Both the position numbers and the translations under genes were made by a program. Below are positions 12,413-22,699 of a stretch of DNA of 64,000 nt, piece by piece (the stretch's first letter is position 1; each line of letters starts with the position of its first letter). A model generated the notes under the pieces. It had not been told where the DNA came from. It made no database searches and worked only from the letters and a program-made list of their open reading frames with translations. Source of the DNA: Trileptium ribeirensis (Eukaryota; Nematoda; Enoplea; Enoplida; Thoracostomopsidae). The stretch spans positions 31,312 to 95,311 of the forward strand of contig JASANE010018629.1 of the NCBI GenBank assembly GCA_030248225.1, given 5' to 3'.

Positions 12413-13390
12413 ATGCCGACTGCGCCGTCAACGACTTCTCATCCAATATCCACCAACTGCGGTACTTGCAACAATGACGATGGTCGTGATTGTTCTGAAT
12501 GCGGATTATGTGCGCGATGGATACACTTCTCCTACTCATCTATCCGCAACAACAAATCTCTAAATGCATTGGCTGACGCCGACGATATTCTTGTCGTATG
12601 TAAGGCACGTCATAAATTCGCTCACAATTTTGTAATGCAAAACTCACTGGCACTCCAACGACTGCGGCACTCGGCACTAACCACCGACTGGACAAAATTG
12701 AACGGCAGCCCGAAACTGTCATTAACTTTGCCATGTCTCCCGCATTCACAGCTATGCAACAGACGACTGATAATAGTCAAGACAATGTCCGACATCCAAC
12801 GTATGCATTTATGGCAGCTAGAAATGGAACTCGTACTGCAGTTATAAGGTCATCTGATATTGACGACGACTCCAAAAAACATTGCTTGGTCTTCTCGGGA
12901 GTGCCTGAAATTGGAAAAGATATGAAAATTGTCTCAACCATCTGTCATTCACTGGATCCATCCGCCGAGGTCGAGTACGTGTTTCGAATGCGATTACGGA
13001 GAAATCTAAAGCATCAATGAAGAACGCACTGGGCCAAGAAAACCATCGTTGCTCAAGGTTCGTTTCCGTGCCTCAACTGTGGTGCGCTCGGTCTTGCAGC
13101 AAGTTCTTTATTAAAAGACATGCCACAATATAGAGGAATATACATTTGCCTTTCCATGTCTGTTAAAGAACGAAATCAGCTTACTGTTCTTCGACGTTAC
13201 GCGTACTCGTTAAACAATGCACGCGCGAGCAATTCTGCAAATCGGGACAGGTAATTAGTTTTAAACGAAAAACTAGTGCTTTACAAAGACTACATAATTA
13301 ACAATGGTAAACTAGTTGGCGGGCACCGTTGCAATGTTGACTATAACTTCGTGACTATTGACGGAAAAACCAGTGTACAGGTAAACTAAT
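12413..13390 (+). pseudogene. LINE B ORF1 with PHD-like zinc finger
   Basis: The first frame (12413-12847) holds CGTCNNDDGRDCSECGLCAR followed by WIHF and a C-terminal VVCKARHKF. It aligns with the PHD-like finger of copy A, but the last zinc pair is degraded (C-K-A-R in place of C-T-N-C). A shifted frame from 12733 carries KKHCLVFSGVPEIGKDMKIV, matching the CIVIKGLAERGYD block of copy A, and the ending FVTIDGKTSVQVN parallels FVEANGKIKVHVN there. Frameshifts make it inactive. Confidence 0.7.
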
Positions 13391-13574
13391 CGGGGAGTAA
13401 ATACACAATCACTGAATCGAAATATGTCCCTCGAGTGCAAATGTTTTAACGCTCAAAGTTTAGCTAACAAAATCTGTGATCTAGAAGCGATATTACATTC
13501 TGAACTCTTTCATGTTTTTGTTGTTTGTGAAACATGGCTAACAAATGAGATGTCTAATTTTCTAATTGATGCAG

Positions 13575-14063
13575 GCAGTGTTTATTTTTTTAGCCAATTC
13601 TTTAACCATGGTTAAAAAATTTGTCTATTGGCTAAACATATTTAGGACCTTTAGCCAAATTGGCTAAATTTTTTTGCACTACAAGTCGCTTTTTTATCAA
13701 AACTTAAAAAAATTGATAAGCAAAGTTGTTAACATCCACCAACTACTTTCCAAAAATTTCCATGATGCAAATGAAACATGAAATTATCTCGCTCGTATGC
13801 TAGCGTAATACTAAGTATGCTGAGTTCCTGTTTAATGAACATGAAAAAATGAAAATGAACCACTGATTATATGTACATTATATAGTGTATATACCTGTGT
13901 CTGGCACTTGGCACCATAGCACTACATCCGTTCTCAAATTTTACCAGTGCAAATTGCCCTGTTAAGCTAAACGCGAGTTCTGTGAATTTGGCTGAAAGAT
14001 TTATAGATTGGCTAAAAAATGGTGGTTTTAGCCAATTGGACATGCAGAAAAAACCAAAAAACC
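13575..14063. mobile_element. Non-autonomous DNA element inserted in LINE B
   Basis: The LINE sequence ATGCAGG just before 13575 recurs just after the insert near 14066, giving a 7-bp direct repeat that looks like a target-site duplication. The insert starts CAGTGTTTATTTTTTTAGCC and contains several TTGGCTAAA / TTTAGCCAA pairs, that is, subterminal inverted repeats near both ends. The starting CAG and the short duplication suggest a hAT-type MITE, but the right terminus is degenerate, so the class is tentative. Confidence 0.55.
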
Positions 14064-14929
14064 CTCATGCAGGTAAATATGCTAAATAACACCGCAAAGT
14101 CCGAACATATAGCCGAAGGATGGCGTAGCGTTTTTATCGCAAAAGACATCAAACATTCAGTAGCTTACTTCGAAATTGAACATGATATACTGGAAATCTC
14201 GGGAATTTATCTTGACCAGGCATAGGCTAGCATGTGTTTATAGACCACCGAATTGCGATATTGTACATATGACGACTCTATGCAAATACTTGAGACAGAT
14301 ATGCAATGTATCATGTCCAGTTACAATCGTATGAGATTTCAATCTGCCTGGTTTAAATTGGAAAAATTATTTATGGCTAAATCGTCCGATGTTTTATGGA
14401 GTGTATTGAAGGCCTAGGTATGCACCAGTTGATAAGTTTTCCAACATGGAAAGAAAATTGTATAGACCTCTTATTAACAGCCTCACCCTTGAACGTTCCC
14501 AGCGTATCTAGTGGAGAACGCTTTGCCGACCACGTGTCAATAAACTTAAATCTAACTGGTTATATTAATGATGTTTCAACTTGTAAACGTCTATATTTGT
14601 ACGAGTTTAAAAATGCAAATTTCGAATCCCTAAGCAACTATTTAATATCAGTTAATAGGGACATTGTCTTACATGCGGCTTTTACCATTGATGACAAGTG
14701 GAACTTCTTCACGTCAATATTAGACTACGCCTTTAGTAAATTTGTACCTAAAAAGAAATTAAGCTCGAACCTGTGTGGACCCATTATCCTCTTTTTATTA
14801 GGAAACTTTTCAAACGCAAAACTAATTTGTGCAGAATAAGCCACCAAACTTCGGATTATGTGAAATAATGAAAACCTTAGATCAAAATACTCTGACACTA
14901 TCGCCCGTATTAAACAAGTTCGTGAAAAG

Positions 14930-15417
14930 AAAATATTTCAATTCGAGTGGAATGAGAGAGCGAAGCGAGCTCATTCCACTCGCGAGCGAAGCGAGGTCAA
15001 CTGGGGCAACAAGCTCATTGCGAGTGTCAAAAATATTGTGTGGCAAATATTTTTCACACTTCTGATTCATACTTGATATGAAAAATGAGATTTTTCTCAA
15101 GTGTCGGTTTGAATTCTTTAACGTTCTTTTCACGGTCAGTTTAGTGTTTTATTGTATTATTAAATTGTTAGTTTATTGTTTTTTTATATACTCGTTGTAT
15201 GATGTTTTGTCTACTGCATACGTTGACTATCAAAAGAGGCGGGCGTAACTATGACACAGCACTCACGGTTTATATAATGCTGCACCTGCGTACTGTGTGT
15301 AGGCTTTGTTTGTGTGTGCTTTCTACAACAGACTTGGGGGGGATTGTTCTCACCACTCGAATTCTGGCTCGCAAGCGAGCTTCACTAGTAAATATATAGT
15401 GGTAACCTAAATGATGT
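14930..15417. mobile_element. Unclassified insertion in LINE B
   Basis: LINE reading is lost after VNKF/REKK near 14925 and resumes at about 15418 (RYINNRLYSKAG). The intervening ~490 bp starts with an inverted repeat, GAGTGGAATGAG ... CTCATTCCACTC (about 14945-14982), next to two GAGCGAAGCGAG copies. No clear terminal repeats or coding region were recognised. Confidence 0.45.
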
Positions 15418-15851
15418 TTTCAGATATATCAATAACAGACTCTATTCCAAAGCCGGAGTCAGCGCTCTTACTGCGTCGCGTGGCGAATTAACCACTGACG
15501 AAAACTCCTGTGCCGACATACTGGCCAGCGCGTTTTCGTTAGTATTCACTGATGATCGTGAACAAATATCTGTAAACCAACATGTTCCAGCCCCAAAAGG
15601 CACTGTAACATGAGTCACTTTTACTCCACAACTTGTGCACAAATTCATGAGACGCCTTAAGCCAAATCATAGCCATTCACCCGATGGCTACACATAGTTC
15701 TTGCTCAAGAAACTTCGTTATTCGCTTTGCTTTCCTCTGGCACATATATTCGAGCAATCTTTTGTAAAGGGTTGCTTTCGGAAGTCTTGGCTTCACGCTG
15801 ACGTTATTCCCGTATACAAAAAAGGCGACTCGTCTATTGCATTGAACATCA

Positions 15852-16001
15852 GGCGGTTTTAGAATTTTCTCACAGGGGGCTCCTCCTCCGTGAACGTTTC
15901 TATAAAAGTTTGCATACCAAAAATATTCCAGTGATCGTTCCTCAGTATGTATAATCGCTCTCTCCACAGGCGGGGCTCGACCCCCCCCTCTAAAACCGCC
16001 G
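15852..16001. mobile_element. Short MITE with GGCGGTTTTAGA terminal repeats in LINE B
   Basis: Left end GGCGGTTTTAGA and right end TCTAAAACCGCC are perfect 12-bp inverted repeats bounding about 150 bp. The interior is G+C-rich at both sides (GGGGGCTCCTCCTCC; CGGGGCTCGACCCCCCC). It lies exactly where reverse-transcriptase sequence between VYKKGDSS and PQGSILGP is missing. Confidence 0.7.
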
Positions 16002-17305
16002 CTAACCCCAAGGTAGCATTCTTGGACCACTTTTCTCATATATATTAACGATCTTCATCTTTCTTTTGAACACGTAAAATGCAAATGGTTTGCTGATGAC
16101 GTTAAATTGTATATAAATATTTCAAATAGCACTGATCATGTCGCCAGAGCATATCTTCAAAATGCGCTTAACTCTTTAGCAACTTGGGCAGACACATGGC
16201 AACTCTCTATTTCTGTCCCTAAATGTGATATCTTGCACTTGGGCAAGAATAACCCTAATATCCGTTACAACATTGGTGAATCTGAAATTCGTTCCGTTTC
16301 CCAATTTAGTGACTTAGGTGTTACGATAAGCTGTGATTTAAAATACGAAACTCACTATAATGTCATTGTCGCTAAAGCTTATCGAGTAATTCATGTTATT
16401 TCGCTGTTTTTAAATAGTGATCAGGAATCATTAAGGCCGTCCTATTTGTCATACGCCCGCCCGATTATAGAATACTGTAGCCAAGTCAGGTCACCGTTCT
16501 ATTTGTTGGAAATTGACAAGCTGGAAAAGGTTCAGAGGTATTTCACAGATCAGCGGCCAGAATGGGCATTCAGGAAATGTCTTATAGTGAAAGATTGGTG
16601 TGTTTTCGATTAGAACCTCTGGAGCTACGTCGTTTTAAACACGACCGAATCCTGATATTGTAATGTCTTAACAATGAAATTGATTGCTGCGAAAAGTTGT
16701 TTGTAGTGTCCAGTACCACAAATACGCACGGTCATCTGGAAAAGCTACTCAAGCCAAAGTTTCGCTCTAACTCTTCAAAATATAGGTTCTCACTTAGAAC
16801 AGTTCATGTATGAAACAAGAAGCTCAGCTTTGTTGGTTCTGAGCCCTTAGTCGAAGCACATGACTCTATAAGATTCAAAAATGGTGAACATGCTTAATTT
16901 ACACCAATTCTTGCAATTCAAAAGAAACCTTTAGAAATAAAAGTGATATTTATTCCCTTGGAACGTCTTTGTTCTTAACGATTAATTGCATTCCCATCTC
17001 GTCATCCAGATATTAGAGGAAATTCCTATCTGCCTGTAAACCAGTTTATTAACCTTTGCTTTGCACGTATAACTTTGTAAATATATCGTTTGTTGTTCAT
17101 ATATTTTTTGCTAACTAGTACACTGGTAGTTGGTAAGCCATTGCTTAAGTTTCGAGCTCGCTGTCACGGCCTTAACGCCTGATGTAAATATCGTTACGCT
17201 GACTTTTCCAGTTACTAGTATGTGTTTGGTTAATAAACAATTTTGTTTGTTTGAAGTTGGCCATTATTTACTACATTTATTACGTATTTCACCCAGCGCG
17301 CCAAT

Positions 17306-17725
17306 TTAGAGTATGCGATAATTTTTTTGCATTTGAATAACGGAAAAATAAGAGCAAAAATGTGATATAGCACAAACTAAAATGAAATTAAAAGTGTTTG
17401 TCCGTTTGCCTTGCCGATAAATAAAGCGGACAAATGTTTGGTACGGCATGTTCCTGATAGGAGTCAATTTCAGATCGTCTGTTGTTAAAACAAGGCTACC
17501 AGTGTCGTCGATAAATGTACCAACACCTGAAAGAATAGCAGCGGTAATCGTAACGTGATCCCGTCTTTCGCTCGAGGTTATTGGATCAGCACCGACGACG
17601 CCAGAACTATCACAAGTGTCGCTGGAAAGCATAGTAGAAACATACTCTTCCTTTGTTGCAGTGCTCCTCAGCGGAAACGCCACTCTGTAATTGTTGTGAG
17701 CTGCTGGCAGCTGTGTCATTATCAA
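17306..17725 (-). CDS. Unidentified ORF, 139 codons
   Basis: An open frame begins with ATG at 17725 and ends at 17306. The peptide contains AHNNYRVAFPLRSTATKEEY, a Ser/Thr-rich acidic stretch, VTITAAILSGVGTFIDDTG and MPYQTFVRFIYRQGKR. It then turns hydrophobic and A/T-rich after the TFVRFIYR segment, so a real exon might end near there, although the only nearby splice option is a weak GC donor. No family is recognised and it lies just beyond the 3' end of LINE B. It could be a first exon, a decayed transposon gene or chance. Confidence 0.25.
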   Translation of the reverse strand: MIMTQLPAAHNNYRVAFPLRSTATKEEYVSTMLSSDTCDSSGVVGADPITSSERRDHVTITAAILSGVGTFIDDTGSLVLTTDDLKLTPIRNMPYQTFVRFIYRQGKRTNTFNFILVCAISHFCSYFSVIQMQKNYRIL

Positions 17726-17829
17726 CGGCAGTTTCTCTCATTACATGGTTGTAATACTTCGTTATTGAACAAGAAGATTCAGGCAACTATTTCGATATAA
17801 TTGTTTTTAGGGTTTTTTCCGCGCACAGC

Positions 17830-18260
17830 ACAGTCATTTTTAAATTTTTCTTAAAATAACAGTAGTAGTACCATTAGCGAAGTGTAACCAAAATCTGAAA
17901 ATATAAAGATTTATTTGTGTAACTGATTCGGGATTGCGCTTTTTCTGTACTTTGTGACGGCCTGTCGCACTTGAACAATTTTATAAAATTAACCTGTAAA
18001 AATTATGCTGAGTTGATTCTGACTGGGGTGTATGCGGCCACGCCCCCCTCCCGTTGCATCCGCCTCTGTTGAAACTTTAATGAGAGATTCTAGTCTTCCG
18101 TGGGCTATTGTACGGCAACTATAACCTGTCGAGAACCTCCGTAGAAGAGATATAATTACATGTAGAATATATAATTATGAAAACATAATATATGCTTACT
18201 TATGACGGAATGTTGCAGCACAGGTTTTTAGTTTCCCTGATTTTCTGTATGTTTGTAAAC
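17830..18260. other. Non-coding stretch
   Basis: No recognisable gene or repeat. Confidence 0.35.
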
Positions 18261-18277
18261 CTTTGGATTGAACCACC

Positions 18278-19189
18278 ATGGGGGCTGTTCGGGGAAAATT
18301 AATACGGGTTCAGAGACTAGCTCTCCTGATTATCACGGGATGCTTAAGGAGCACTCCAATGGAGGGTATGGAAACTATCTTTGGGTTATTGCCGATAGAG
18401 AAACGATCTCTGCAGACATCGATATTGGATTACTGCAGACGCAAAACTGTTGAATCTTGGAAGTCCTTTAATATAAAAGGGCATACAGTAATTGAAAAAG
18501 TAACAGAGCTTGTAAGAGAGGCAAATACGTCTCTTGATCAATGATGGAAGACTTTTGCTGAAAATAAGAACTGGGACAGTGTAATCATTGACAGAATGAA
18601 AACTGTTTCACTGATGGCTCTAAGATAGTGCACGATATAGACAATGTTGACTCTGGGGCAGGCGTTTTTATCCCTGGATATAGCAATACAGTTATACCCC
18701 TTGGAAAGAATTGTACCGTTTTTCAAACAGAAATGTTAGCGATTGAAAAGTGCGTCTTTTATGTAAGAGAAAGAAGAGTAAAGAAGAAAACTGTTAACAT
18801 CTAGAGTGATAGCCAAGCGGCTATCAAAGCGCTAGATGGTAATTTGGATGGAATGTTAAAGTGTTGTAAAATGCTGTTGCAGCAACTTGGGAAGTCAAAT
18901 TTTGTTACCCTCTTCTGGATACTAGGGCATAGTGGGTTCATGGGGAACGAAATTGTGAACGATCGAGCCAAAAAAGCAGCTTCCATGGCCTTTATAGGCC
19001 GCGGGACCGGCTGTCACCTTCAAGACTCTGTCCACTCGGGTTAAGTGTCGCATTTGGGAAAATGTTGAGCAAAGATGGGAATGCAGCTAGTCTTACAGGC
19101 AACTAAGGACATTTTTAACTTTATATCATTGGGCCATGAGTAAACATATATGGATGCTGGATAAGAAGAGGATTGACATAACTTGTAAT
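18278..19189 (+). pseudogene. LINE ORF2 C-terminal part with RNase H domain
   Basis: Frame one (18278-18544) carries the post-RT segment. After a frameshift the RNase H domain appears with all four acidic positions visible: TDGSK (Asp), FQTEMLAIEK (Glu), SDSQAAIKAL (Asp) and GNEIVNDRAKKAA (final Asp). WILGHSGFMGNE is the usual block before the last Asp. One in-frame stop immediately precedes SDSQ (about 18802) and further shifts are present. The domain would degrade RNA in RNA-DNA hybrids during element replication. Confidence 0.8.
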
Positions 19190-20606
19190 CAGAGAGTAAC
19201 CGGAATTCCGGTTCCGGTGAAAATCGTGTTCCGGTTGCGGTTCCGGCAAAGGGCAAAAACCATACCGGAACCGTAATTCCGGTTTAAAAACTTTGTTTGA
19301 AATTTTCCACGTTTTTTGCTTCATCTGTGATCCAAACATATGTAATATATTATACAATGATCAAGCTCCAATACAACCACGCAAAAGAAAAGATTAACTT
19401 AGCAATTTGACGTTTGAAACGTAAGTAGGGCACATAATTTCAGTTGGAATTTTTCATAATAACCTGCCGGAGTTTGTTAACAAATCAAAACCACGTCGAT
19501 GCTTGTAGCAGCTATTTTACACATCCAGAACTCTGTGGGGTACGTTTCAATTAAACCGGTCCAACTCGGTAACAGAGTATGGCTTACGCAGAAGTACTTA
19601 GGGTATGCTTGGCTAACATAAATTGCCTCAAGAACCCGCCAACGCGCTTGTAAATTTGGTAAATCAGTCTAAATTAAGGTAAACTAACGTTATCTGCAAC
19701 GCAGCTAGAAACTGTTTTCTTGGCAAAGAAATGTATTTATTGAAACTGTATCACAGTGTGTCTCATTTATAGTATTCTGATTAGACAGTTAACATCATTA
19801 TCATCTAACTTACGGGCACTGTTTGTCCAAAACTTACGGGCACTAGCCTAAGCAGTGTCCCTGACCACTGATCAGAAAATTACCTTCTATCTATTGTTTT
19901 CTCTTAGAATCATATAAACCAATAATTTCAAGTTTCCTACAGAAGAACATGTAGATTAGATTAGACTTCAGTAACGGTGTGATAGTTTTGCACAGGTCCA
20001 ATAGTAGGACCCTTTGCATCACCGTGTTCTAATTCTTATAAACCTGGATCAAACCTCTGAGTTTCAACGCAAAAACCTATTAATTTACTCAAACACATAG
20101 TCCTACCATTAGTAACTGCTAGTTGTTGAGCACCTAAGAACCTTTCCTAGCTTCACCCCATGTTTTACATCTAAAAACAAAGTGTTCAGACGTTTCAGCA
20201 GTTTCAGAACATGTAACAAACGTATATGTAGTAAAGGAAGGCGACTATAGACAGAGCGAAAGTGTGTATTCTACGCTCCAAGCTTTGTAAGCATATTCGA
20301 TTTGGCGCAGTATACGCAATGGTGTATAGTGGAAGGCATTTTTTTGCTCTGGGTGTCCAAAAATCGACATATTATTTGATCGATAAATAAACATTATTAG
20401 CTTCCTCAGTCTCTTTAAAGTTTCAGAAAGGCAATAATACCACCGCGATACATTAAGTTTAATGTAAAAGTTATTTTTAATGCATTTTAAATCCACTATA
20501 CCTTGATTTCTTCCTTCATCTGTTTTACTATAATATAAATTTCGAAGACCAAGTTCCGGATCCGGTTTAAATGGACGCTCCGGTTGCTGGTTCCGGTTAT
20601 TCCCTG
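19190..20606. mobile_element. Non-autonomous hAT element with 8-bp target duplication
   Basis: The element starts CAGAGAGTAACCGG and ends CCGGTTATTCCCTG, so its ends form imperfect inverted repeats of the hAT CAGRG type. It is flanked by identical CTTGTAAT octamers (19182-19189 and 20607-20614), the 8-bp duplication typical of hAT. Internal CCGGTTCCGG-rich blocks lie near both ends. No transposase was found in the 1.4 kb. Removing the element and one octamer rejoins the LINE reading frame. Confidence 0.85.
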
Positions 20607-20622
20607 CTTGTAATCTCCTCAC
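20245..20622 (-). other. Open frame inside the right half of the hAT element
   Basis: A 125-codon minus-strand frame reads through the right end of the element (NQQPERPFKPDPELGLRNLY) into VSRWYYCLSETLKRLRKL. Related nucleotide sequence occurs at 51.15 and 56.01 kb with the frame disrupted, so it is probably an open frame by chance or a relic of an element-encoded protein. No transposase motif (DDE, BED, RVP) is visible. Confidence 0.25.
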
Positions 20623-20860
20623 CGGGCATTGTATGTTGAATAAACATAAATGTATTATGGGACTTGTTGGGGATAGATCCGGTGAGTGGTGTCATGTAGC
20701 ATATGGTACTGCATTCCATCTTATTTTGGAATGCAGGGAGTTTTACGAACTACGCAAGAAGCTATTTGGAAAAAATGTTATTAATATTAATTTTGCCCCA
20801 AAAATTGGATATAATCAAACTGGTCAGGTTTATTCTGAGGGTTGGATGTGAATTTTGATC
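20607..20860 (+). pseudogene. LINE ORF2 C-terminal zinc-knuckle region (after the hAT insertion)
   Basis: The frame resumes with LTGHCMLNKHKCIMGLVGD, then CHVAYGTAFHLILECREFYE. This C...C...H...C arrangement matches the cysteine/histidine motif at the C-terminus of RNase H-containing LINE ORF2 proteins. Confidence 0.7.
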
Positions 20861-20941
20861 ATCTTTGGGTTTAAGCGGCGCAATGGACCGAGTAGCATGA
20901 GTGTGCGCGTGCACTGTTCTATGTGCTATGCCCAAGTTTGT

Positions 20942-20966
20942 TTATTTATCTATCTATCTATCTAAA
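20942..20966. repeat. (ATCT)n tetranucleotide tail
   Basis: About five TATC units at the 3' boundary of the LINE; interpreted as its tail. Confidence 0.85.
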
Positions 20967-21007
20967 CTTTTGGATTGCTAATGTGTTTATATACAGACAC
21001 CTTTCGC

Positions 21008-21167
21008 TTTTTAAAAAGTTGAATAACATTTCTAGCAAAGTAATAGTGCTTACTCTGTTATTTAAAAAGTTGAATAACATTTTCTAGCAAAGTAATAGTG
21101 CTTACTCTGTTATTTAAAAAGTTGAATAACATTTTCTAGCAAAGTAATAGTGCTTACTTTGTTATTT
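21008..21167. repeat. Three-copy tandem repeat, ~53-bp unit
   Basis: Three nearly identical units, each containing TTTAAAAAGTTGAATAACAT and TAGCAAAGTAATAGTGCTTA. Confidence 0.9.
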
Positions 21168-21586
21168 ATATTAGCGTAATAACTTTACGTATCTTCAACA
21201 GCTGAGTAGCGAATATGAAAATCCGAGTTTAGCATGTCGGTAAGTTAAGCAGGTTGCCAGGGGGCTCTTGTCTATACAGACAGTGTTCATGAACAAACGT
21301 ATACTGAAAATACTGTAGGTAGGCTTATATATGTTGCCCTGTCCATGACTCGCTAAAAATTGTGCCAGGGGCGTGGTCCGGCCCCGCCTGGCGGTTTGGA
21401 ACTTGAGGTCCCTGATTTTGTCATGACGCATGACCTCCGCCTTAGGCTAAATCGGGGTGGGGGGCGTCAAAATCGAAAGTTTTTAAAGATTGTGTTTCAG
21501 CCGCTAAAATTGTTAAGAGTCTCAGAAACGTTGAAAAACAGCTCTACTGATGTTAAAAGCAACTTTTTAGCACTGTGTTATCTAAA

Positions 21587-21922
21587 TTAAGCAAATCGTT
21601 TAACTTCAGAAGGTGATTTTTTTATAAAGATATTGTCAAGATTTTTCATTAATAGGTGTGTGGGGAGTGTTTTTGTTAGGGAAGTGGAGTCAAAAATCTT
21701 ATCAGAGACATTTTTCCAGAGGTTTATCTTCCCACCTCTCCCACTTTGGAGAAACAAGATTTTGTGTTTTAACACCTTTTCGTATTCAGGTATGCTGGTA
21801 TTAACATTGTGTAATCTTCGTAATGCATCGTCTTTACTCTGAGCATTAATAGAACAACTGATTTGAACTTTATTTAAAAATGATGTTTTGCTTGTATCTG
21901 GAACTAATTTTTTACTGTACAC
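21587..21922 (-). CDS. Unidentified ORF, 111 codons
   Basis: A minus-strand frame ends at a TAA and contains KDDALRRLHNVNTSIPEYEK, KHKILFLQSGRGGKINLWKN and TKTLPTHLLMKNLDNIFIKK. A possible acceptor (TGTGTACAG) lies a few bases into the frame, so it could be a terminal exon. The composition is basic and lysine-rich. No domain is recognised, so it may be a small host exon or a transposon relic. Confidence 0.25.
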   Translation of the reverse strand: MYSKKLVPDTSKTSFLNKVQISCSINAQSKDDALRRLHNVNTSIPEYEKVLKHKILFLQSGRGGKINLWKNVSDKIFDSTSLTKTLPTHLLMKNLDNIFIKKSPSEVKRFA

Positions 21923-22108
21923 ATAATATTAGAAGGACTGCATTATTACCGAGGCGTAGGACAACCTGCAAAACGAATATTAGTAGCTTGTTTTATCGCC
22001 AAATTGTTGAATATGTAATTTAGGGAGACGTACACAGCTATATCGAGGATTATCTTACGAAATAAGCCGAGTATTAGTCATTTTACATGAGTAGTTAAGG
22101 AGATATGG

Positions 22109-22363
22109 TTGCGCATTTATGATATAGTGTTCAAGTATATAGAGGAGATCTTGCCGTTTCCGTCTATTTTGGGTCCATTAGGTCCATTCAAAAACCCGTT
22201 TTGGCCTAATCCTGCAGTTCAGCCTGACTATAGCTGGAACGGTTGCGGCGATATTATCGTTTTGTTTATTTTGGGACTTATGGACTTATTTAAAACCCTT
22301 TTGAGCAAAATCATACACCCTGAGATTTCAGCGAAGGAAAGCATTTTATGTAAGGTTTTATAG
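22109..22363 (+). other. Unidentified short frame
   Basis: An 84-codon frame with FPSILGPLGPFKNPFWPNP and a hydrophobic stretch GDIIVLFILGLMDLFK. There are no splice or family clues. Listed because it is the only sizeable frame between 21.9 and 23.9 kb. Confidence 0.15.
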
Positions 22364-22439
22364 AGGATTATTGTACAAAATGAGCCCAATTTGACTTAGA
22401 TACACACGCTGTCTTGGTAGAGCAAATAACGTTATTTTT

Positions 22440-22690
22440 CGGACCCCTTCACGATCCTGTTGGAGCTACTTCTGCCCGCTTTTTCGAGAAAAAGGTGTTT
22501 TGATCAGGCTTCTCACCTAGCCACCAAATTGGCGAATAGAGATCTCATGCTTTCAAATGGCCTATTTCACGAATCTTATAAGTGAAAGTTGAGTTATGCG
22601 TGTCATCTTAAAAACCGATAACGGGCATTGTCAAATTTCACCATTATATTGTCAGAATTTTTCGTTTCATTGGTTTTTTCGACACTACGC
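22440..22690 (+). repeat. SINE-like repeat, copy 1
   Basis: Shares with 33.56-33.78 kb (plus) and 39.76-39.96 kb (minus) a common order of blocks: CTTTTTCG, a TTCAAA block (CTTTCAAATG), GTTATGCGTGTCATC, and the well-conserved CCGATAACGGGCATTGTCAA followed by TTTCACC. Length is about 230-250 bp. A tRNA-like head was not demonstrated. Confidence 0.6.
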
Positions 22691-22699
22691 TCAGAATTA

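Larger units (their letters stand above)
13424..16900 (+). pseudogene. LINE B ORF2 (endonuclease plus reverse transcriptase), interrupted
   Basis: Endonuclease blocks are NAQSLANKICDLEAIL, VVCETWL and, beyond an insertion, VFIAKDIKHSV and LISFPTWKENCIDLLLT with FADHVS. Reverse-transcriptase blocks are PLAHIFEQSFVKGC and VIPVYKKGDSS, then, beyond a second insertion and an apparent deletion of palm motif A, PQGSILGPL and WFADDVKLYINIS. Motif C keeps the catalytic F-A-D-D, unlike copy A. The C-terminal part runs through LGVTISCDLKYE and PIIEYCSQVRSPFY to VKDWC near 16613. Stops and insertions show it is dead. Confidence 0.8.
12276..17245 (+). mobile_element. CR1/L2-like LINE, copy B, with nested insertions
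   Basis: This element belongs to the same family as copy A. Its 5' end carries TTTAACCCAATTACATTCAG, nearly identical to the start of copy A. ORF1 spans about 12413-13390, ORF2 begins with MSLECKCFNAQSLANK at 13424 and ends near 16900, followed by a 3' UTR that finishes in a short TTTG repeat near 17245. Three foreign insertions split ORF2: about 13575-14063, 14930-15417 and 15852-16001. Frameshifts occur elsewhere too. Confidence 0.8.
18262..20966 (+). mobile_element. 5'-truncated RNase H-bearing LINE (I/jockey-like), split by a hAT element
   Basis: The element begins inside the region C-terminal to the reverse transcriptase (RVQRLALLIITGCLRSTP and FGLLPIEKRSLQTS) and continues into a cellular-type RNase H domain. 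After the inserted hAT element (19190-20606) coding resumes with LTGHCMLNKHKCIMGLVGD and a zinc-knuckle-like region ending FHLILECREFYELRKKLFG. It ends in an (ATCT)n tail at about 20944-20966, the usual 3' end for I-clade LINEs. It is a different lineage from the PHD-bearing LINEs in this window. Confidence 0.8.

Noticed and set aside
15677..16039. 120-codon minus-strand frame with a GGFRGGGRAPP segment
   Set aside because: It runs across the inserted 150-bp MITE and the antisense of the LINE reverse transcriptase.
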